Source: Pelobates cultripes (taxonomy: Eukaryota; Chordata; Amphibia; Anura; Pelobatidae). From it: a DNA stretch of 64,000 bases. Below are positions 23,562-35,650 of the stretch, piece after piece. The position numbers were made by a program, and so were the translations under genes. Within the stretch, counting starts at the first letter, position 1, and each line of letters begins with the position of its first letter. The notes under the pieces are model-generated. The model had not been told where the DNA came from, did no database searches, and was given only the letters and a program-made list of their open reading frames with translations. Location of the stretch: assembly GCA_933207985.1 (NCBI GenBank), contig OW240917.1, forward strand, positions 244,192,822 through 244,256,821, in the 5' to 3' direction.

Positions 23562-23608
<47 letters not shown>

Positions 23609-23612
23609 GCGG
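23335..23612. repeat. CA-rich then TG/TA microsatellites
   Basis: Imperfect CACACA with CAGCACCCT interruptions (23335-23530), then GTGTGTGT/GTATGTAT and a pure TA run (about 23565-23607). The strand asymmetry flips from CA to TG, so the tract can fold. Confidence 0.85.
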
Positions 23613-25645
23613 CATGTGTGTTTGTGCTTTAGGGTGCACACCCTTATACAATAGGCTGCGCACGCCTATGTTGGTAGATACTGCTATACAGCTTTATCAC
23701 TGTATCCCGATCCAGGGTGCAAAAGCTCCAGAAAGACCCCAGTCAAGCTGTGGCAACTGGGGCAGAAGCATTCCAGGTTACCCCTTTGGCTGCTAGGAAG
23801 CAAGCTTGGCGGGGGTTACCAGCCGGGGTACAAGGAGCTCTGTCACATCTGTGACTACAAACAGAATGTTACCTAGCTTTACACAAATGTCAGTGTGTTC
23901 TAGCCGAGCCATTTGCTTGATATATGTCTTTGTCAAAACGATGTTTGAAATACATAAATGCCTCGAAACAAAATTGATTGACAAAAAAAAAATACTCAGT
24001 ATTTGGTTCATAAATTTATGGGATCTTTCATTAACATAATACTCTGAATGCGAAGGATGAAGCAAATAGATTTCAGAAGGCTTGAGAAATGCATAATTAA
24101 GTACATAAATGCAGATATAATTTAATCATATGCAGAGCTGTTGTTTTTTTAAAAACCTCAAGCAAATATTACTAAATATTTTGCTTAAGATAATTAGAGG
24201 AAAATAAAATTAACATCCAAACTGTCACATCGAGTATTAAAGGGACAATAGGAAAATTAATATGTCAAATGTGTCCCTACGGTAAGGATCTTCAAAAGAG
24301 ATGTGAATAACGAACGTTGCTCTTGGAAACAAAACAGTTATTTTGAAAACAAAACAAACAATTTCAAATGGAAATTGGTCTGGAAAACGTGAGTGGGAAT
24401 TCATGTTAAAATTCATAAGACCACCTACTGTGAATGTAAAGTGTCTAAGATAACAGAGAAAAAAAAATGTGTTAATTTGGTCTGAAAGAACAAACAAAGA
24501 GGGTAATTCAGAAAACACAACATTTTACTTGGATGGACAAAATCCAAACCTCAATTCTCATATTTCCAATACTACTAATGCCTTTAAAATAATATATACT
24601 TCATACATCAGAATTCTTATTTCTCCAAATGTTTTTTCTTCAACCCCAATAAGACCAAAAAAAAACAATTTGCGAAAAAATGAAAACAACAACAACAAAA
24701 AAACCTGACACAAGAAAATTATAGATCCATCTTTACCCTGTGAGGGCTCCACACAGAATGGGCTTCAGGGCAATTTTCCCATGCTTTGAACTCTCACTAG
24801 AGCACTCCATTAATTTGACTTGTGAGCCAACCAATCAGAGTTCTCAGACAGACAAATCATACTTCTCCTGAGACCTGGGATAGAAATATTCACAGGCAAA
24901 TGGATAATCTCCAAATCTCAAAAAGAAGTGGCAGAACTTCAATACAATCCAATAGACAGAGAGAGGTCCGGGTCCTCAAGGGTTTTCCCAAGCAGATTTC
25001 ATTGGTAATGGAGTAGGCAACATTTCATGTCCTCATTGGAGACTTCCTCAAACCATAAACATCATTGTCCAGCACAGTCGCACATAGTTCAGATCTCCTA
25101 ATGTTGGGAGGTATGAGCTGTTGATATGATTGTATAAAATATGTAATATCAGTTACCACAGGCTTGATGGATGACATACTAAATAAAATCCCCATTTCAC
25201 CGTATTTCAGAGTGCATGATTGTTTTGTTTTGAAAAACTGTTTTCAATAATTCATTTTGGCTGAAGAAAGGAAATTGCTGTTTTTCAATCAAGACATCAA
25301 CAGATAAATGTAAAATCAATCAAAATTCACTGGGGAGAGTTATTAACAGCATGGGGCCAGGAGACCTTGGATCCCCCGGTCCTTTATTTGGTAGGGCATT
25401 TGAGTGTGGGCAGTTATTGTTGGTAATAAGGCCTGACCCTCTGGTTATTGAAATATGGTACTAGGCATCCCCTAGTGTCAATTTATATGAATTAATTAGA
25501 TACATAAATCCATTGTTAAAACCAAACTATTTAAATGCTCCAAAATAAGGTCTCCAAGACTTTGCTTACCACTTTTTAGGGGTGTGAATGGGAGTGAGGT
25601 TTGATGGTGGACTAACCTTACAGATCTACGAAGCAAGCAGCCAAC
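23613..25645. other. No gene seen; one isolated TTAA-MITE end
   Basis: TTAAAGGGACAATAGG at about 24238 looks like a MITE start without a visible partner. CCAACCAATCAGAGTTCTC near 24828 recalls the stem of the 1-333 foldback. Confidence 0.4.
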
Positions 25646-26006
25646 CTTCTAATTGTCACTATTTAGGAGGGACAGTCCGTATTTTAAGCCCAAGTCTCTC
25701 TGTCCCATTTTTATATGCTAATATCTATCTTTTCTATGAGCTATATTTCTATCTAATATCTATCGTGTCTGAGTGTATAACAGAGCTGCACAGCAATACA
25801 ATAAATACCATAAATGTGTTTAGAAAAAAGTCTGTGTAAATAAGATACATTGTTCTTGTTCTAAATCATATATTAGTTGTATAAATTATTAGTAAGTCCC
25901 CTAAAATTTCTCAGAACAGCCTCCCCCAGCCCCGATCACACTCCCATTCACACCCCTAAAATTAAAGTGTACCTCTCTGTCCGTTTGAAATGATGGGCAG
26001 TATGGC
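25646..26006 (+). mobile_element. Dispersed repeat 'GCATACC', copy 2 (no expansion)
   Basis: It contains GGAGGGACAGTCCG, TGTCTGAGTGTATAACAGAG once, AAGATACATTGTTCTTG and AAAGTGTACCTCTCTGTCCG in the same order as copies 1 and 3. It carries a single copy of the segment that is repeated 19 times in copy 3, so it represents the unexpanded state. Confidence 0.7.
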
Positions 26007-26788
26007 AAGCTTGTAGTGTCAGGACACAAAACACGTTAGGGATCTTCCCGTTCCTCCCTGCTTTTATAGACTAAAATTCTACCATTATTCAAAGACCGAT
26101 GTAAGGTGTTATTTTCCATTTACAGTAGACCAAGAACATTTTTTCTCAAATTCCCTCTTGACATTAAAGCCCTGGTATCGTTCATTACTTCAGTTGAACA
26201 GTTTATTCTCCTCGTAGGTTACTGTAATTTCAGGTGGAACAGATACATAGGCATATGGTAATTTAGAACATTAATGGTAATTAAAATATGTCACAGAGAC
26301 AGTGGAGTATCCAGAATTGACAAGACGACTTCCGTCAGCGTAATTAAAGTGATTGCTGTTACATGTTACCATAGACATTGCAATTACATGGAACTGAGAA
26401 TCAAGAGTAAATTTAATTATGTTTCATAATCATATTGAATAATGTAAACGTTTTTTCTAAGCAAAAGTCTAAAAGGGAAAACAAATGTGTGAGTATTCAC
26501 CTCAAGGACTAGCCAAAATACTGTATTCACCTCAAGGACTAGTCTTCAACTTGTTTATAGTAAACTTGTAGTGACACAGCCAAAATAATCTACGAAATAT
26601 GACAACACGGGTGAATGGATATACAATATCAAAATATGATCTAATTACCTCTTAGCAGCTGGGTAGGTAAGTCTGTAATGCACAGACACCAAAATGTAAA
26701 AAATGCAGCCTGGAACAACCAAAGTATTTAAATATATGCAAATTAGACAGTTTAAGCATTCAATGTTCTCTATACAATGATGAAAGAG
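26007..26788. other. No gene; candidate conserved noncoding block
   Basis: Apparently unique. The segment at about 26220-26420 has repeated TAATTA-type sites (TGGTAATTAAAATATG, GCGTAATTAAAG) and no repeat texture. ATTCACCTCAAGGACTAG occurs twice, at about 26496 and 26524, a 28-bp duplication. Confidence 0.4.
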
Positions 26789-27480
26789 CAGGGGTGGGCT
26801 AGGCTGGGGGAGGGGGGCAAATGCCTCCTAGACTTCTCTGGATGCCCGCATAAAATGGACACGGCTCCCACAACATCACGCACACAGTACCGCACAATAA
26901 AAGCAATGCCGCATGTATGTGATATGGTTGGGGTTGTGGCTGATGGCAGTGATAGAAGCATCGCTGATCAGGGTCCAGCCTCACAGCCGTAATAGCACAA
27001 ACTGGAACAGGCCCCCTGTCACATCACAAAAAATTAAGCTCTGCTCTCAAACTCCCACTACTCCCACTACTATAGTGACAGCAATGACTATAGTACACAG
27101 CCTCAATACGTACAATAAATACCAAAGAAAATAATTACTTGCGCACTATCCCAAATCCCTTCGCACATTTAAATAACTGGAGGCTTTTTAGTGTCACTCC
27201 AATGACCATTAAAGTGTAAGTTCACCTGCCACGTCAAGGCAAAACCTCTCAGGTGAGCCCTACACTAACAATTCACTTTGCTTCTTTCAGCTTCAGGTAA
27301 AAAAAATCTCTAATGAGACAGACAGGGGTATTTTTCTTAATCTCTTCATACTTATTAACACTTAATAAGGTACACATGGGGTGGGCGGCAGCACTGTCTC
27401 ATCAGTAGTTCCTGGATTCAGGTCACTTCCTCCCAGCTTTCAGAGAGTCACGAGGGGAGGAGAGGAAAAGGAGAGGGTCT
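26789..27480 (+). mobile_element. hAT-type 5' end with unclassified body
   Basis: It starts CAGGGGTGGGCTAGG, then GGGGGGCAAATGCCTCC, matching the reverse complement of the hAT end at 23334. The other terminus was not found, so the length is uncertain. The minisatellite at 27490-28575 may be its expanded interior. Confidence 0.5.
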
Positions 27481-27489
27481 GAGGAAGCC

Positions 27490-28575
27490 TGGTGCACACA
27501 AATAAGCCCCTGCTTTGAAATGCCAACACTGCACACAAACATACCCCTGCATACAAAGAAACACTGCACACAAATACACCCCTGCATACAAACAAACAAT
27601 GCACACAAATACACCCCTGCATACAAACAACAACACTGCACACAAATACCACTCTGCATGCAAACACCAACACTGCACACAACTACGCCCCCAGGTACGA
27701 ACATCAAAACTGCCCACAAATACAACTGCATTTAAACACCAACACTGCACACAAATACACCCCTGCATACAAACAACAACACTGCACACAAATACAACCC
27801 TGCATACAAACACCAACACTGCGCACAATACAACCCTGCATACAAACACCAACACTGCACACAAGTACACTACTAGATACGAACACCAACACTACGCACA
27901 ATACAACTCTGCATACAAACACCAACACTGCACCCAAATACACCCCTAGATACGAACATCAACACAGCCCACAAATATACCCCTGCATAGAACCATCAAC
28001 ACTGACCACAAATACAGCCCTACATACGAACATCAACACTGCAAACACACACCCCTGCATACAAACATAAACACTACATACAAATACACCCCTACTTACG
28101 AACATCAATACTGCACACAAATACAACCCTGCATACAAACACCATCACTGCACACAAATACACCCCTAGATGTGAACATCAACACTGCACACACACACCC
28201 CTGCATACAAACATACACACACTTCATACAAATACACCCCTGCATACAAACACCAACACTGCACAGATATACACTCCTACATACAAACATCAACACTGCC
28301 CACAAATACCACCCTGCATACAAACACCAACACTGCACACAAATACAGCCCTGCATACAAACACCAACACTGCACACAAACACAACCCTGCATACAAACA
28401 CCAACACAGCACACATTTACAACCCTACAAATGAACACTAACACTGCACACCCCTGTATACACCCCTGCATACAAACATCAGCACTGCCCACAAATACAC
28501 ACGCTACATACAAACACCAACACTGCACACAAATTCACTCCTACATGCGAACACCAACACTGCACAGAAATACGC
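27490..28575. repeat. 37-bp minisatellite (about 29 copies)
   Basis: Unit of about 37 bp: AACACTGCACACAAATACAC then CCCTGCATACAAACACC. Copies differ by substitutions and 1-2 bp indels. Cys-rich frames on the minus strand (for example 27448-27870) and Thr/His-rich ones on the plus strand are by-products. No transcription signal. Confidence 0.92.
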
Positions 28576-29087
28576 TGAGGATTTACCTTTTGGCCATTCT
28601 TGCACTGAAATATTGCAGCCAATTTGGAAGGCGTGTGTTTCTCTTCTATTCGTGACCTGATCTAATAACTTGCCTTCTCGCACCTATTTGCAGGTCTCTC
28701 AACGACAATCTCTTAGCTTAGAACTACATTTCCTATAAAGCTTGCTCCATCACACAGTTAGTTATAACTGCTAAAGAATACCGCGCATGCAGACCTACCA
28801 GAAGATCTACCTGCCAGAAAACACAAGTGGACCCATATGGTAATTAGCTTTTAAAAAGGAGAATATTTAATATGAATACATAACACTATCTAGTAAAGTA
28901 ACCTACATCTTGCATATTCATCTGTTTCTTTCCAACTCAACATTTTCTTATATTTCCGAAGATTTAAAAATTTTCTATTTTAATGTCCTACATTTCCACT
29001 GCAAGTGCATAAACAATTTAGTTGATTGAATATGTTTTAATATGCTTAATATTGACTTACAATGATCCAAATCTAGGAATACTAGAC
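28576..29087. other. No gene seen
   Basis: AT-rich DNA between the minisatellite and the next MITE. Confidence 0.45.
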
Positions 29088-29573
29088 TTAAAGGACCACT
29101 CTAGGCACCCAGACCACTTCAGCTTAATGAAGTGGTCTGGGTGCCAGGTCCAGCTAGGGTTAACCCATTTTTTTATAAACATAGCAGTTTCAGAGAAACT
29201 GCTATGTTTATGAATGGGTTAAGCCTTCCCCTATTCCCTCTAGCGGCTGTCTCATTGACAGCCGCTAGAGGCGCTTGCGTGCTTCTCACTGTGATTTTCA
29301 CAGTGAGAGCACGCCAGCGTCCATAGGAAAGCATTGATAATGCTTTCCTATGCGACCGGCTGAATGCGCGCGCACCTCTTGCCGCGCGGGCGCATTCAGC
29401 CGACGGGGAAGAGAGAAGGAGGATCGGAGGAGGAGAGCTCCCCGCCCAGTGCTGGAAAAAGGTAAGTTTTACCCCTTTTCCCCTTTCCAGAGTCGGGCGG
29501 GAGGGGGTCCCCTCAGGGCACTATAGTGCCAGGAAAACGAGTATGTTTTCCTGGCACTATAGTGGTCCTTTAA
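29088..29573. mobile_element. TTAA MITE made of seven hairpins
   Basis: TTAA-bounded: TTAAAGGACCACTCTAGGCA at 29088 and ACTATAGTGGTCCTTTAA at 29573. The interior is almost entirely stem-loops: 29104-29145 (18 bp, perfect), 29160-29222 (10 + 17 bp), 29237-29271 (15 bp, perfect), about 29284-29308, 29323-29351 (13 bp), about 29357-29402 and 29521-29562 (18 bp, perfect). No ORF. T2/Kolobok-like by terminus and TTAA target. An internally deleted relative in opposite orientation is at 46044-46299. Confidence 0.88.
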
Positions 29574-29727
29574 ACACTCATCATTCTGAGGAATCATCTC
29601 CATAGACCTACAGCTGGTGTGGATAAGTTTGCATCCCAGAGGAAAATGCCATTATTTTTTCAAATAAGTGCAAGAAAAGGCACGCTACAACGCTGACACA
29701 GCATTTTTGACTCTTAATACTCTAAGT

Positions 29728-29860
29728 CAGAGGTTCCCAAACCAGTCCTCATGGCCCACCAACAGTCCAGGATTTATGTATCTCCCTGTTTTATTCCAAT
29801 GGAGATACTAACAAAACCTGGACTGTTGGTGGGTCTTGAGGACTGGTTTGGGAAACGCTG
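29728..29860. mobile_element. 133-bp palindromic hAT MITE with 8-bp duplication
   Basis: Terminal repeats CAGAGGTTCCCAAACCAGTC and GACTGGTTTGGGAAACGCTG. The 8-bp CTCTAAGT flanks both ends exactly (29720-29727 and 29861-29868), the duplication length of hAT transposases. A diverged copy is at 44603-45011. Confidence 0.92.
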
Positions 29861-29868
29861 CTCTAAGT

Positions 29869-30522
29869 CAACAGTAAATTGGCACAGGGCAAGAGGAGTT
29901 ACATGCGCCAGTCTCAGATTGACCACGTTTACATTAGAATGTTTGCCATTGCTACTCATATTCTATTGTATTCACATTTTAAATTGTATTGATTGATGTA
30001 GTTTTGTCGTCTTTATAATGCTCTTTGATATGATAATTTTGAAACCGTCTTATTTGAATATCGTACTTTAAATCCCAAGACAAGGTCACTTTGATTAAAA
30101 AGAGCTGAGAATTTCTCTATTTTTCTGGTTATCAAAGGAATCGTCTCTCAGTGACATTAATGTAATTTGCCAAAGTCTTATCTTTAGACATATGTCTGTT
30201 ATCAATCGTATCTGTAAATAACAGGAATTAAAAATAAAAGGGCAGACATACTGTACTGAGGGAATAGTGGGGGGGCTGTCTCAGAATATTGCTAAGAGTA
30301 GTAAGCTATTTTATAAGCAGTATTAAAGAAACACCCCACATTATATTTAAAGATATTTATTTAAAACACTTGCTGGTTGGATAGTCTCTGGAACGCCCTT
30401 CATCCCCCCAAAAGCATTAAAAAAAGTTTCAGTTACCACAAATCTAGCAGCACAATGGTGTATTTTTAAAAATATTTATGCAATATGTATTTGTAAACTG
30501 TTATAGTGGAACAAAAATGTCA
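29869..30522. other. No gene; candidate conserved noncoding block
   Basis: The segment at about 30010-30240 is repeat-free, with TCF/GATA-like words (CTTTGATATGATAA, GGTTATCAAAGG). Regulatory function is inference only. Confidence 0.35.
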
Positions 30523-31702
30523 CATACCTCCCAAGTGTCCCTATTCAGGGGGGACAGTCCCTATTTTGGGCCCAAATCCATCGGTCCCTGTTTTCTATCC
30601 TAATGCCCCTCTTTTCTAGGAGCTCCATGTTGTTGTTGTGTCTGAGTGTATAACAGAGCTCCACAGTGATAATACTCCCAGTAATGTGTCTGAGTGTATA
30701 ACAGAGCCCCACAGCAATAATACTTCCAGTAATGTGTCTGAGTGTATAACAGAGCTCCACAGCAATAATACTCCCAGTAATGTGTCTGAGTGTATAACAG
30801 AGCTCCACAGCAATAATACTCCCAGTAATGTGTCTGAGTGTATAACAGAGCTCCACAGCAATAATACTCCCAGTAATGTGTCTGAGTGTATAACAGAGCT
30901 CCACAGCAATAATACTCCCAGTAATGTGTCTGAGTGTATAACAGAGCTCCACAGCAATAATACTCCCAGTAATGTGTCTGAGTGTATAACAGAGCTCCAC
31001 AGCAATAATACTCCCAGTAATGTGTCTGAGTGTATAACAGAGCTCCACAGCAATAATACTCCCAGTAATGTGTCTGAGGGTATAACAGAGCTCCACTGCA
31101 ATAATACTCCCAGTAATGTGTCTGAGTGTATAACAGAGCTCCACAGCAATAATACTCCCAGTAATGTGTCTGAGTGTATAACAGAGCTCCACAGCAATAA
31201 TACTCCCAGTAATGTGTCTGAGTGTATAACAGAGCTCCACAGCAATAATACTCCCAGTAATGTGTCTGAGTGTATAACAGAGCTCCACAGCAATAATACT
31301 CCCAGTAATGTGTCTGAGTGTATAACAGAGCTCCACAGCAATAATACTCCCAGTAATGTGTCTGAGTGTATAACAGAGCTCCACAGCAATAATACTCCCA
31401 GTAATGTGTCTGAGTGTATAACAGAGCTCCACAGCAATAATACTCCCAGTAATGTGTCTGAGTGTATAACAGAGCTCCACAGCAATAATACTCCCAGTAA
31501 TGTATCTGGGTGTATAACAGAGCTCCACAGTAATAATACTCCCAGTAATGTGTCTTTAAACTACAATAAATGTGGTTAGAAATCAGTCTGTGTAAATAAG
31601 ATACATTGTTCTTGTTCTAAATGTTATTTGTATAAATTGTTATTAGTAAGTCACCTAAATTAAAGTGTCCGTCTTTGTCCATTTGATATGTTTGGAGGGA
31701 TG
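30523..31702 (+). mobile_element. Dispersed repeat 'GCATACC', copy 3 (with array)
   Basis: The left part CATACCTCCCAAGTGTCCC, then GGACAGTCCCTATTTTGGGC, and the right part AAACTACAATAAATGTGG, AAGATACATTGTTCTTG and AAAGTGTCCGTC match copies 1 and 2. Between them is the 48-bp array at 30638-31549. Confidence 0.8.
30638..31549. repeat. Exact 19 x 48 bp tandem array
   Basis: Nineteen units, every one exactly 48 bp (912 bp in total). Each starts GTGTCTGAGTGTATAACAGA, continues GCTCCACAGCAATAATACTC and ends CCAGTAAT. The first two, the tenth (about 31070) and the last unit carry the few substitutions; most others look identical. Because 48 is a multiple of three, several frames stay open (minus 30545-31528, plus 30638-31579). 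I read these as non-coding. Confidence 0.97.
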
Positions 31703-31976
31703 GATTCATCAATGAAATGTGACTGCTTGTTCCGCTGGTTTCCATGGTGATTGCCACAATTTTACTTTGTTAGATCACACTTTTTTTTTAGAAGTGAACA
31801 CTTGGATAAATCTTCCCCAATTTTTCCATTTCTCCTCATTTACGTGTGCCCTTGCTATCATTGGACTGAACTGGATTGTGATGTGATATGATGAGAGTGT
31901 AACAGAGTCTTGTAATGGCTTTTTGCGACCTTTATAGTTAAAAAAAAAAAAACTGCTGATGCCTCACTATTGGGAC

Positions 31977-32390
31977 TTAAAGGGACACTATAGGCATTAA
32001 AACTGCTTTAGTTTAATGAAGTAGTTTTGGTGTATAGATCATGCCACTGCAGTCTCACTGTTCAATTCTCTGCCACTTGGGATTTAAATCACTTTTGTTT
32101 CTGTTTATGCAGCCCTAGCCACACCTCCCCTGGCTGTGACTGACACAGCCTGCATGATAAAAAGGTTTAATTTCAGTCAGATGTTAACTTACTTTAGAAG
32201 TTGTTATCTCCTGCTCTCTAAATTGAACGTTAATCACATGTGTAAACATTAGTTTTCACTTTTCAGGAAGTGTTTAGGAAGGCTGTATAAGTCACATGCA
32301 GGGAGGTGTGGCTAGGGCTGCATAAACAAAGTGATTCAACTGCTAAACGGCAGAGAATTGAGCAGTGAAATTGCAGGGGCATGTTCTATA
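31977..32390. mobile_element. TTAA MITE, long inverted-repeat family 2, 3'-truncated
   Basis: It starts TTAAAGGGACACTATAGGCA. Long arms pair: AATTCTCTGCCACTTGGGAT, CTTTTGTTTCTGTTTATGCA and GCCCTAGCCACACCTCCC, with the reverse complements near 32299-32375. The right terminus is missing where the hAT-family sequence begins at about 32409. Relatives: 35971-38440 (split), 60479-61472 and 60579-61133. Confidence 0.75.
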
Positions 32391-32530
32391 CACAAAAAAT
32401 TGTTGTGTATAGGCAGCCGCCTTTGTGCGCCAGAGCAGGGGGGCGCAAAAATCCGAATCCCCTACCTCTGGCTGGGGACTAGGGTTTTTCTAATTACCTG
32501 TCTCCCTGCAGCCTGTAGCCAGGGGAGTTG

Positions 32531-32664
32531 GCCGGCCTCTCCTGATGATGTCAGGAGGAGGGGGCGTGACTTCTTCTGCTCTTCTCACAGGACCACTGGG
32601 AAGTCTGGAAGAAGAGCAGAGGAAGTCACGCCACCTCCTCCTGACATCATCAGGAGAGGCCGAC
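32531..32664. repeat. Long foldback (about 52-bp arms)
   Basis: GGCCTCTCCTGATGATGTCA, then GGAGGAGG, GCGTGACTTC and CTGCTCTTC, pair with GAAGAGCAG, GAAGTCACGCC, CCTCCTCC and TGACATCATCAGGAGAGGCC. The loop is about 25 bp. There are one or two indels. Confidence 0.85.
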
Positions 32665-32754
32665 TTCACTGACTGCTGTACGTAGACTCCAGATCCTGTT
32701 CCACCCCTCCTGGCACAAAGTAAGTCTCAGAGAGGGGTGGGATACACTTTTTAT

Positions 32755-33020
32755 TATCCCTTTTCCTCAGCCCCTGTCCCCTTACTCATCCTCTGTCCCC
32801 CTACTCAGCCCCTGTCCCTCTTCCTCAGCCCCTGTCCCCCTTCCTCAGCCCCTATCCTCCTTCCTCAGTCCCTGTCCCTCTTCCTCAACCCCTGTCCCCC
32901 TCCTTAGCCCCTGTCCCCCTCCTTATCCCCTGTCCCCTTACTCAGCCCTTGTCTCCCTTCCACAGCCCCTGTCCCCCTCCTTAGCCCCTGTCCCCTTACT
33001 CAGCCCCCGTCCCCCCTCTC
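32755..33020. repeat. 20-bp minisatellite CCCCTGTCCCCCTTCCTCAG
   Basis: About 13 copies of a roughly 20-bp pyrimidine-rich unit with one-base length changes. It is strongly strand-asymmetric (C+T), so triplex-prone. Confidence 0.85.
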
Positions 33021-33290
33021 AGCCCCATGCCCCCCCCCAATGTGCTGAGGGGAGAGCGCCACAGAAAGGGGCTGGGGTGGGAGGGGGGGAAGAAAGAGAC
33101 ACGCAAAAAGAATGGGGGGGGGGAGACACACAAAGGGGCTAGGGAAAGACAGAGATACACAAGAGGGGTTATAAGAGACACACAAGAGGGTGTAAGACAT
33201 ACTAAAGGAGGGATAAAATACACTAAAGAGGGTAAAAGGGGGGGCAGGAAAATGCACCCTGGGTGCACCACAGCACTTCCGGTTCCAACC

Positions 33291-34204
33291 AGCCCACGTC
33301 ATACCTGCAACATCATTATCCTACTTTCTGAGGTTGCACAGGTGATGTGGACCAATTAAATGCACATAACTGTTTGAATAGTGTTTTTGGCTTGGTATTC
33401 TTGCCCTGTCGTGGTTTTCATTGTGTTTCCTGAGCAGCATGTTTTTTTTCTGTATTTCTGACTTCTTGGCTCGTTCTATTGACTCTGAATATCTCTTTTG
33501 CCTGATTTTTCCTACATTTTTGCACTAGCCCGGCCACTCTTAAAACTAGCATTATGCCCAGTACTGTATTTTCTATTTCAACCTGTTCTGTGTGATGGGG
33601 TATAGTATTATCTGACAATTAGGATCTATGTTGGCTAAAATAATAGAAATGGCAAAGAAAAATTTTAAAAAATATTAATAGAGGAGGCAGTAAATTTAAA
33701 AAGCTGGGAAAAAAATAAAAGTGGGGAAACAATGACCAGGAATCCTGGCCCAAGAGGACACCATCCATGGAGACCATACATTATGCAACTTCTATATTGT
33801 ACAAAACCCTTACCCTTCCCCTGTATTTTGCTCTACATGGATGGACTGTCCTCTCAACCCAACAGATGTTGCATTTTATTTTTAGTTCTTATCTGTTTCT
33901 CTCCTGCCTTTTCCTTTCTCTCTTTTTATCGTGTTTAACTTTTCATATCATGCAGAGTCAACAAGCCTCGTTACTTCGTTTGCACACGATGCCCTTTGTC
34001 ACGTTCCACACTATAGTTCTTTTTTTACTATATGTTCTGCTGCCTTGTTTGAGCAGATTTTATTACTATCTCATTAGTTTGTTAATTACTGATGGCTTAC
34101 ATTCGCCTTGCTCTGGTAAAGCTTTCTAAATATAGCATTTAGTTTCAATTAATAACTTCCTCAATAACTTATTTAAAAACAGTGTACAGTCTAACTGAAG
34201 GGCA
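33291..34204. other. No gene seen
   Basis: AT-rich sequence. Short open frames only. Confidence 0.4.
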
Positions 34205-34600
34205 AGCCTGGCGCTACCAAAAGATGGTATGAGTGGCTGCCTTAGGGTGCACAGGCCCTAGGGGACATAATGCCCAAAGCTTCTCCAGAAATACCGAGGT
34301 AAGAAAAACAAAGGAGGGAATAGGAGATGCAAGCGTTGTACGAGACAAAAAAGGGGCAAAAGAATTGGTAAGAAGGGCATAAAGGGGGTTAACAGGTATA
34401 GGGGATAAGAAACACAGTGGGTAAGAGACACATATGTGGGAGTAAGAGACAAGTGGGGGTAAAAGACACAAAGGGGGAAGAGACACAATATGGAGGTAAG
34501 AGACACAATATAGAGATAAGAGACACAAAAAGGCAATTTCATAGGTAAAGGAAGGGGGAAAGGGAGGGTAAGGGAGGGTGAACGTTTTTTTATTTAGTTG
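34205..34600 (-). mobile_element. hAT-family fragment with AGAGACACA repeats
   Basis: GCCTGGCGCTACCAAAAGAT, then GTGGCTGCCTTAGGGTGCAC, resembles the end of the 36495-38080 element. The rest is a degenerate repeat of GTAAGAGACACAAAGGGGG-type units (about 34370-34540), equivalent to the internal minisatellite of its relatives. The other end is missing. Confidence 0.55.
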
Positions 34601-35184
34601 CAAATTATGTTTGGAGCTGTATGGGAGATTGAAGCATGCATGAAATATGTCTCTTGGAGAGCATGAATAATCTGCTTTCTCGGTCTGCTCAATGTTTGCT
34701 CATTTATCACACGTTGCCCACTCCTGATAGATGACTCATTCCTGCGAGACTGTGAGGATGTCACTCCAAGTAAAATGGTCCCGTATAGGCTGTACCAGTG
34801 ATAGCAAAACATTGGTAATGTGTTCTAGGCTGCGTTTTCAGTGTACAGTCTACAGCTACATTGCCAGTAATATACAGTTTATGTAACTCTTCTCTTACAA
34901 TGGATCTATTCTAAAGAGAGTGTATAATGCACATAAAGAGGGGATAGAGATAGCCTGCTGTTTCAGCTATCACTTAATATGATCATACGTAAAATGGTAT
35001 TTCTCTTATGTGCTGTCACAAGCTCTGATTGACAGGTAGACACAATGCTTATAAACTATAAGTACAGGCTGAAGAAAAACAAAACAATATTCATAATGTC
35101 TAACAAGATAAATGACACATTTAAGCCAAAATCTAGTGATACACTCTGGTCAACTTGTAAATGAGGCATAAGGGGAAATTGTAT
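34601..35184. other. No gene seen
   Basis: Unremarkable sequence between repeats. Confidence 0.4.
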
Positions 35185-35650
35185 AGTTACATAGTTACAT
35201 AGGCTGAAAAGAGACATGTGTCCAACAAGTTCAGTCTTTCTCACATCTGTTTTTTGCTGTTGATACAAAAGAAGACAAAAACAAAAACAAAAAAAAAACA
35301 GTTTTAAGCATTTTCAATTTTGCAACAAACTAGGAAAATAATTCCCTCTTGACCCCAGAATGGCAGTCAGATTTATCCTTGGATCAAGAAGCTATTACCC
35401 TACAGTTGAAAAATGATATCCTTAAATATTCTGTTTTTGCAAGTATGCAGCTTGTTGCTGTTTAAACATCTGTACGGACTCTGATAAAACCACTTTATCA
35501 GGCAGAGAATTCCATATCCTTCTTACGGTAAAAATCCCGTTCCTTTGCCTTAGACTAAATTTTCTTTCTTCCAGTCTAAACGCATGACCTCGTGTCCTAC
35601 ATAACGTCCGGTTTGTGAATTCTGCTAGAGTTCAGAATTAGAGAAGCTAG
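35185..35650 (-). mobile_element. CR1/L2-type LINE, 3' fragment
   Basis: ATAGTTACATAGTTACATAG and GTCCAACAAGTTCAGTC mark the 3' end. Plus-strand GGCAGAGAATTCCATATCC is the antisense of the WNSLP-coding segment, as in the 10240 copy. Heavily decayed. Confidence 0.75.

Larger units (their letters stand above)
32409..33290 (-). mobile_element. hAT-family copy related to 36495-38080
   Basis: GGCAGCCGCCTTTGTGCGCC near the left and GGAAAATGCACCCTGGGTGC near the right match, reverse-complemented, the ends of 36495-38080 (GGCCGCCTTAGGGCGCACC and GATGCATTTTTCCGCCC). Between them are a 130-bp foldback and two minisatellites. Clean termini and target duplications were not found. Confidence 0.6.

Noticed and set aside
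27448..27870. Cys-rich 'secreted' protein on the minus strand
   Set aside because: By-product of the 37-bp minisatellite; it appears in all copies and overlapping frames.
30545..31528. 327-codon repetitive protein on the minus strand, and its plus-strand counterpart
   Set aside because: Open only because the 48-bp unit is a multiple of three without stops. The single-copy sibling repeat has no gene there.
30638..31549. CRISPR-like array
   Set aside because: Units are contiguous identical 48-mers without spacers, in a eukaryotic genome.
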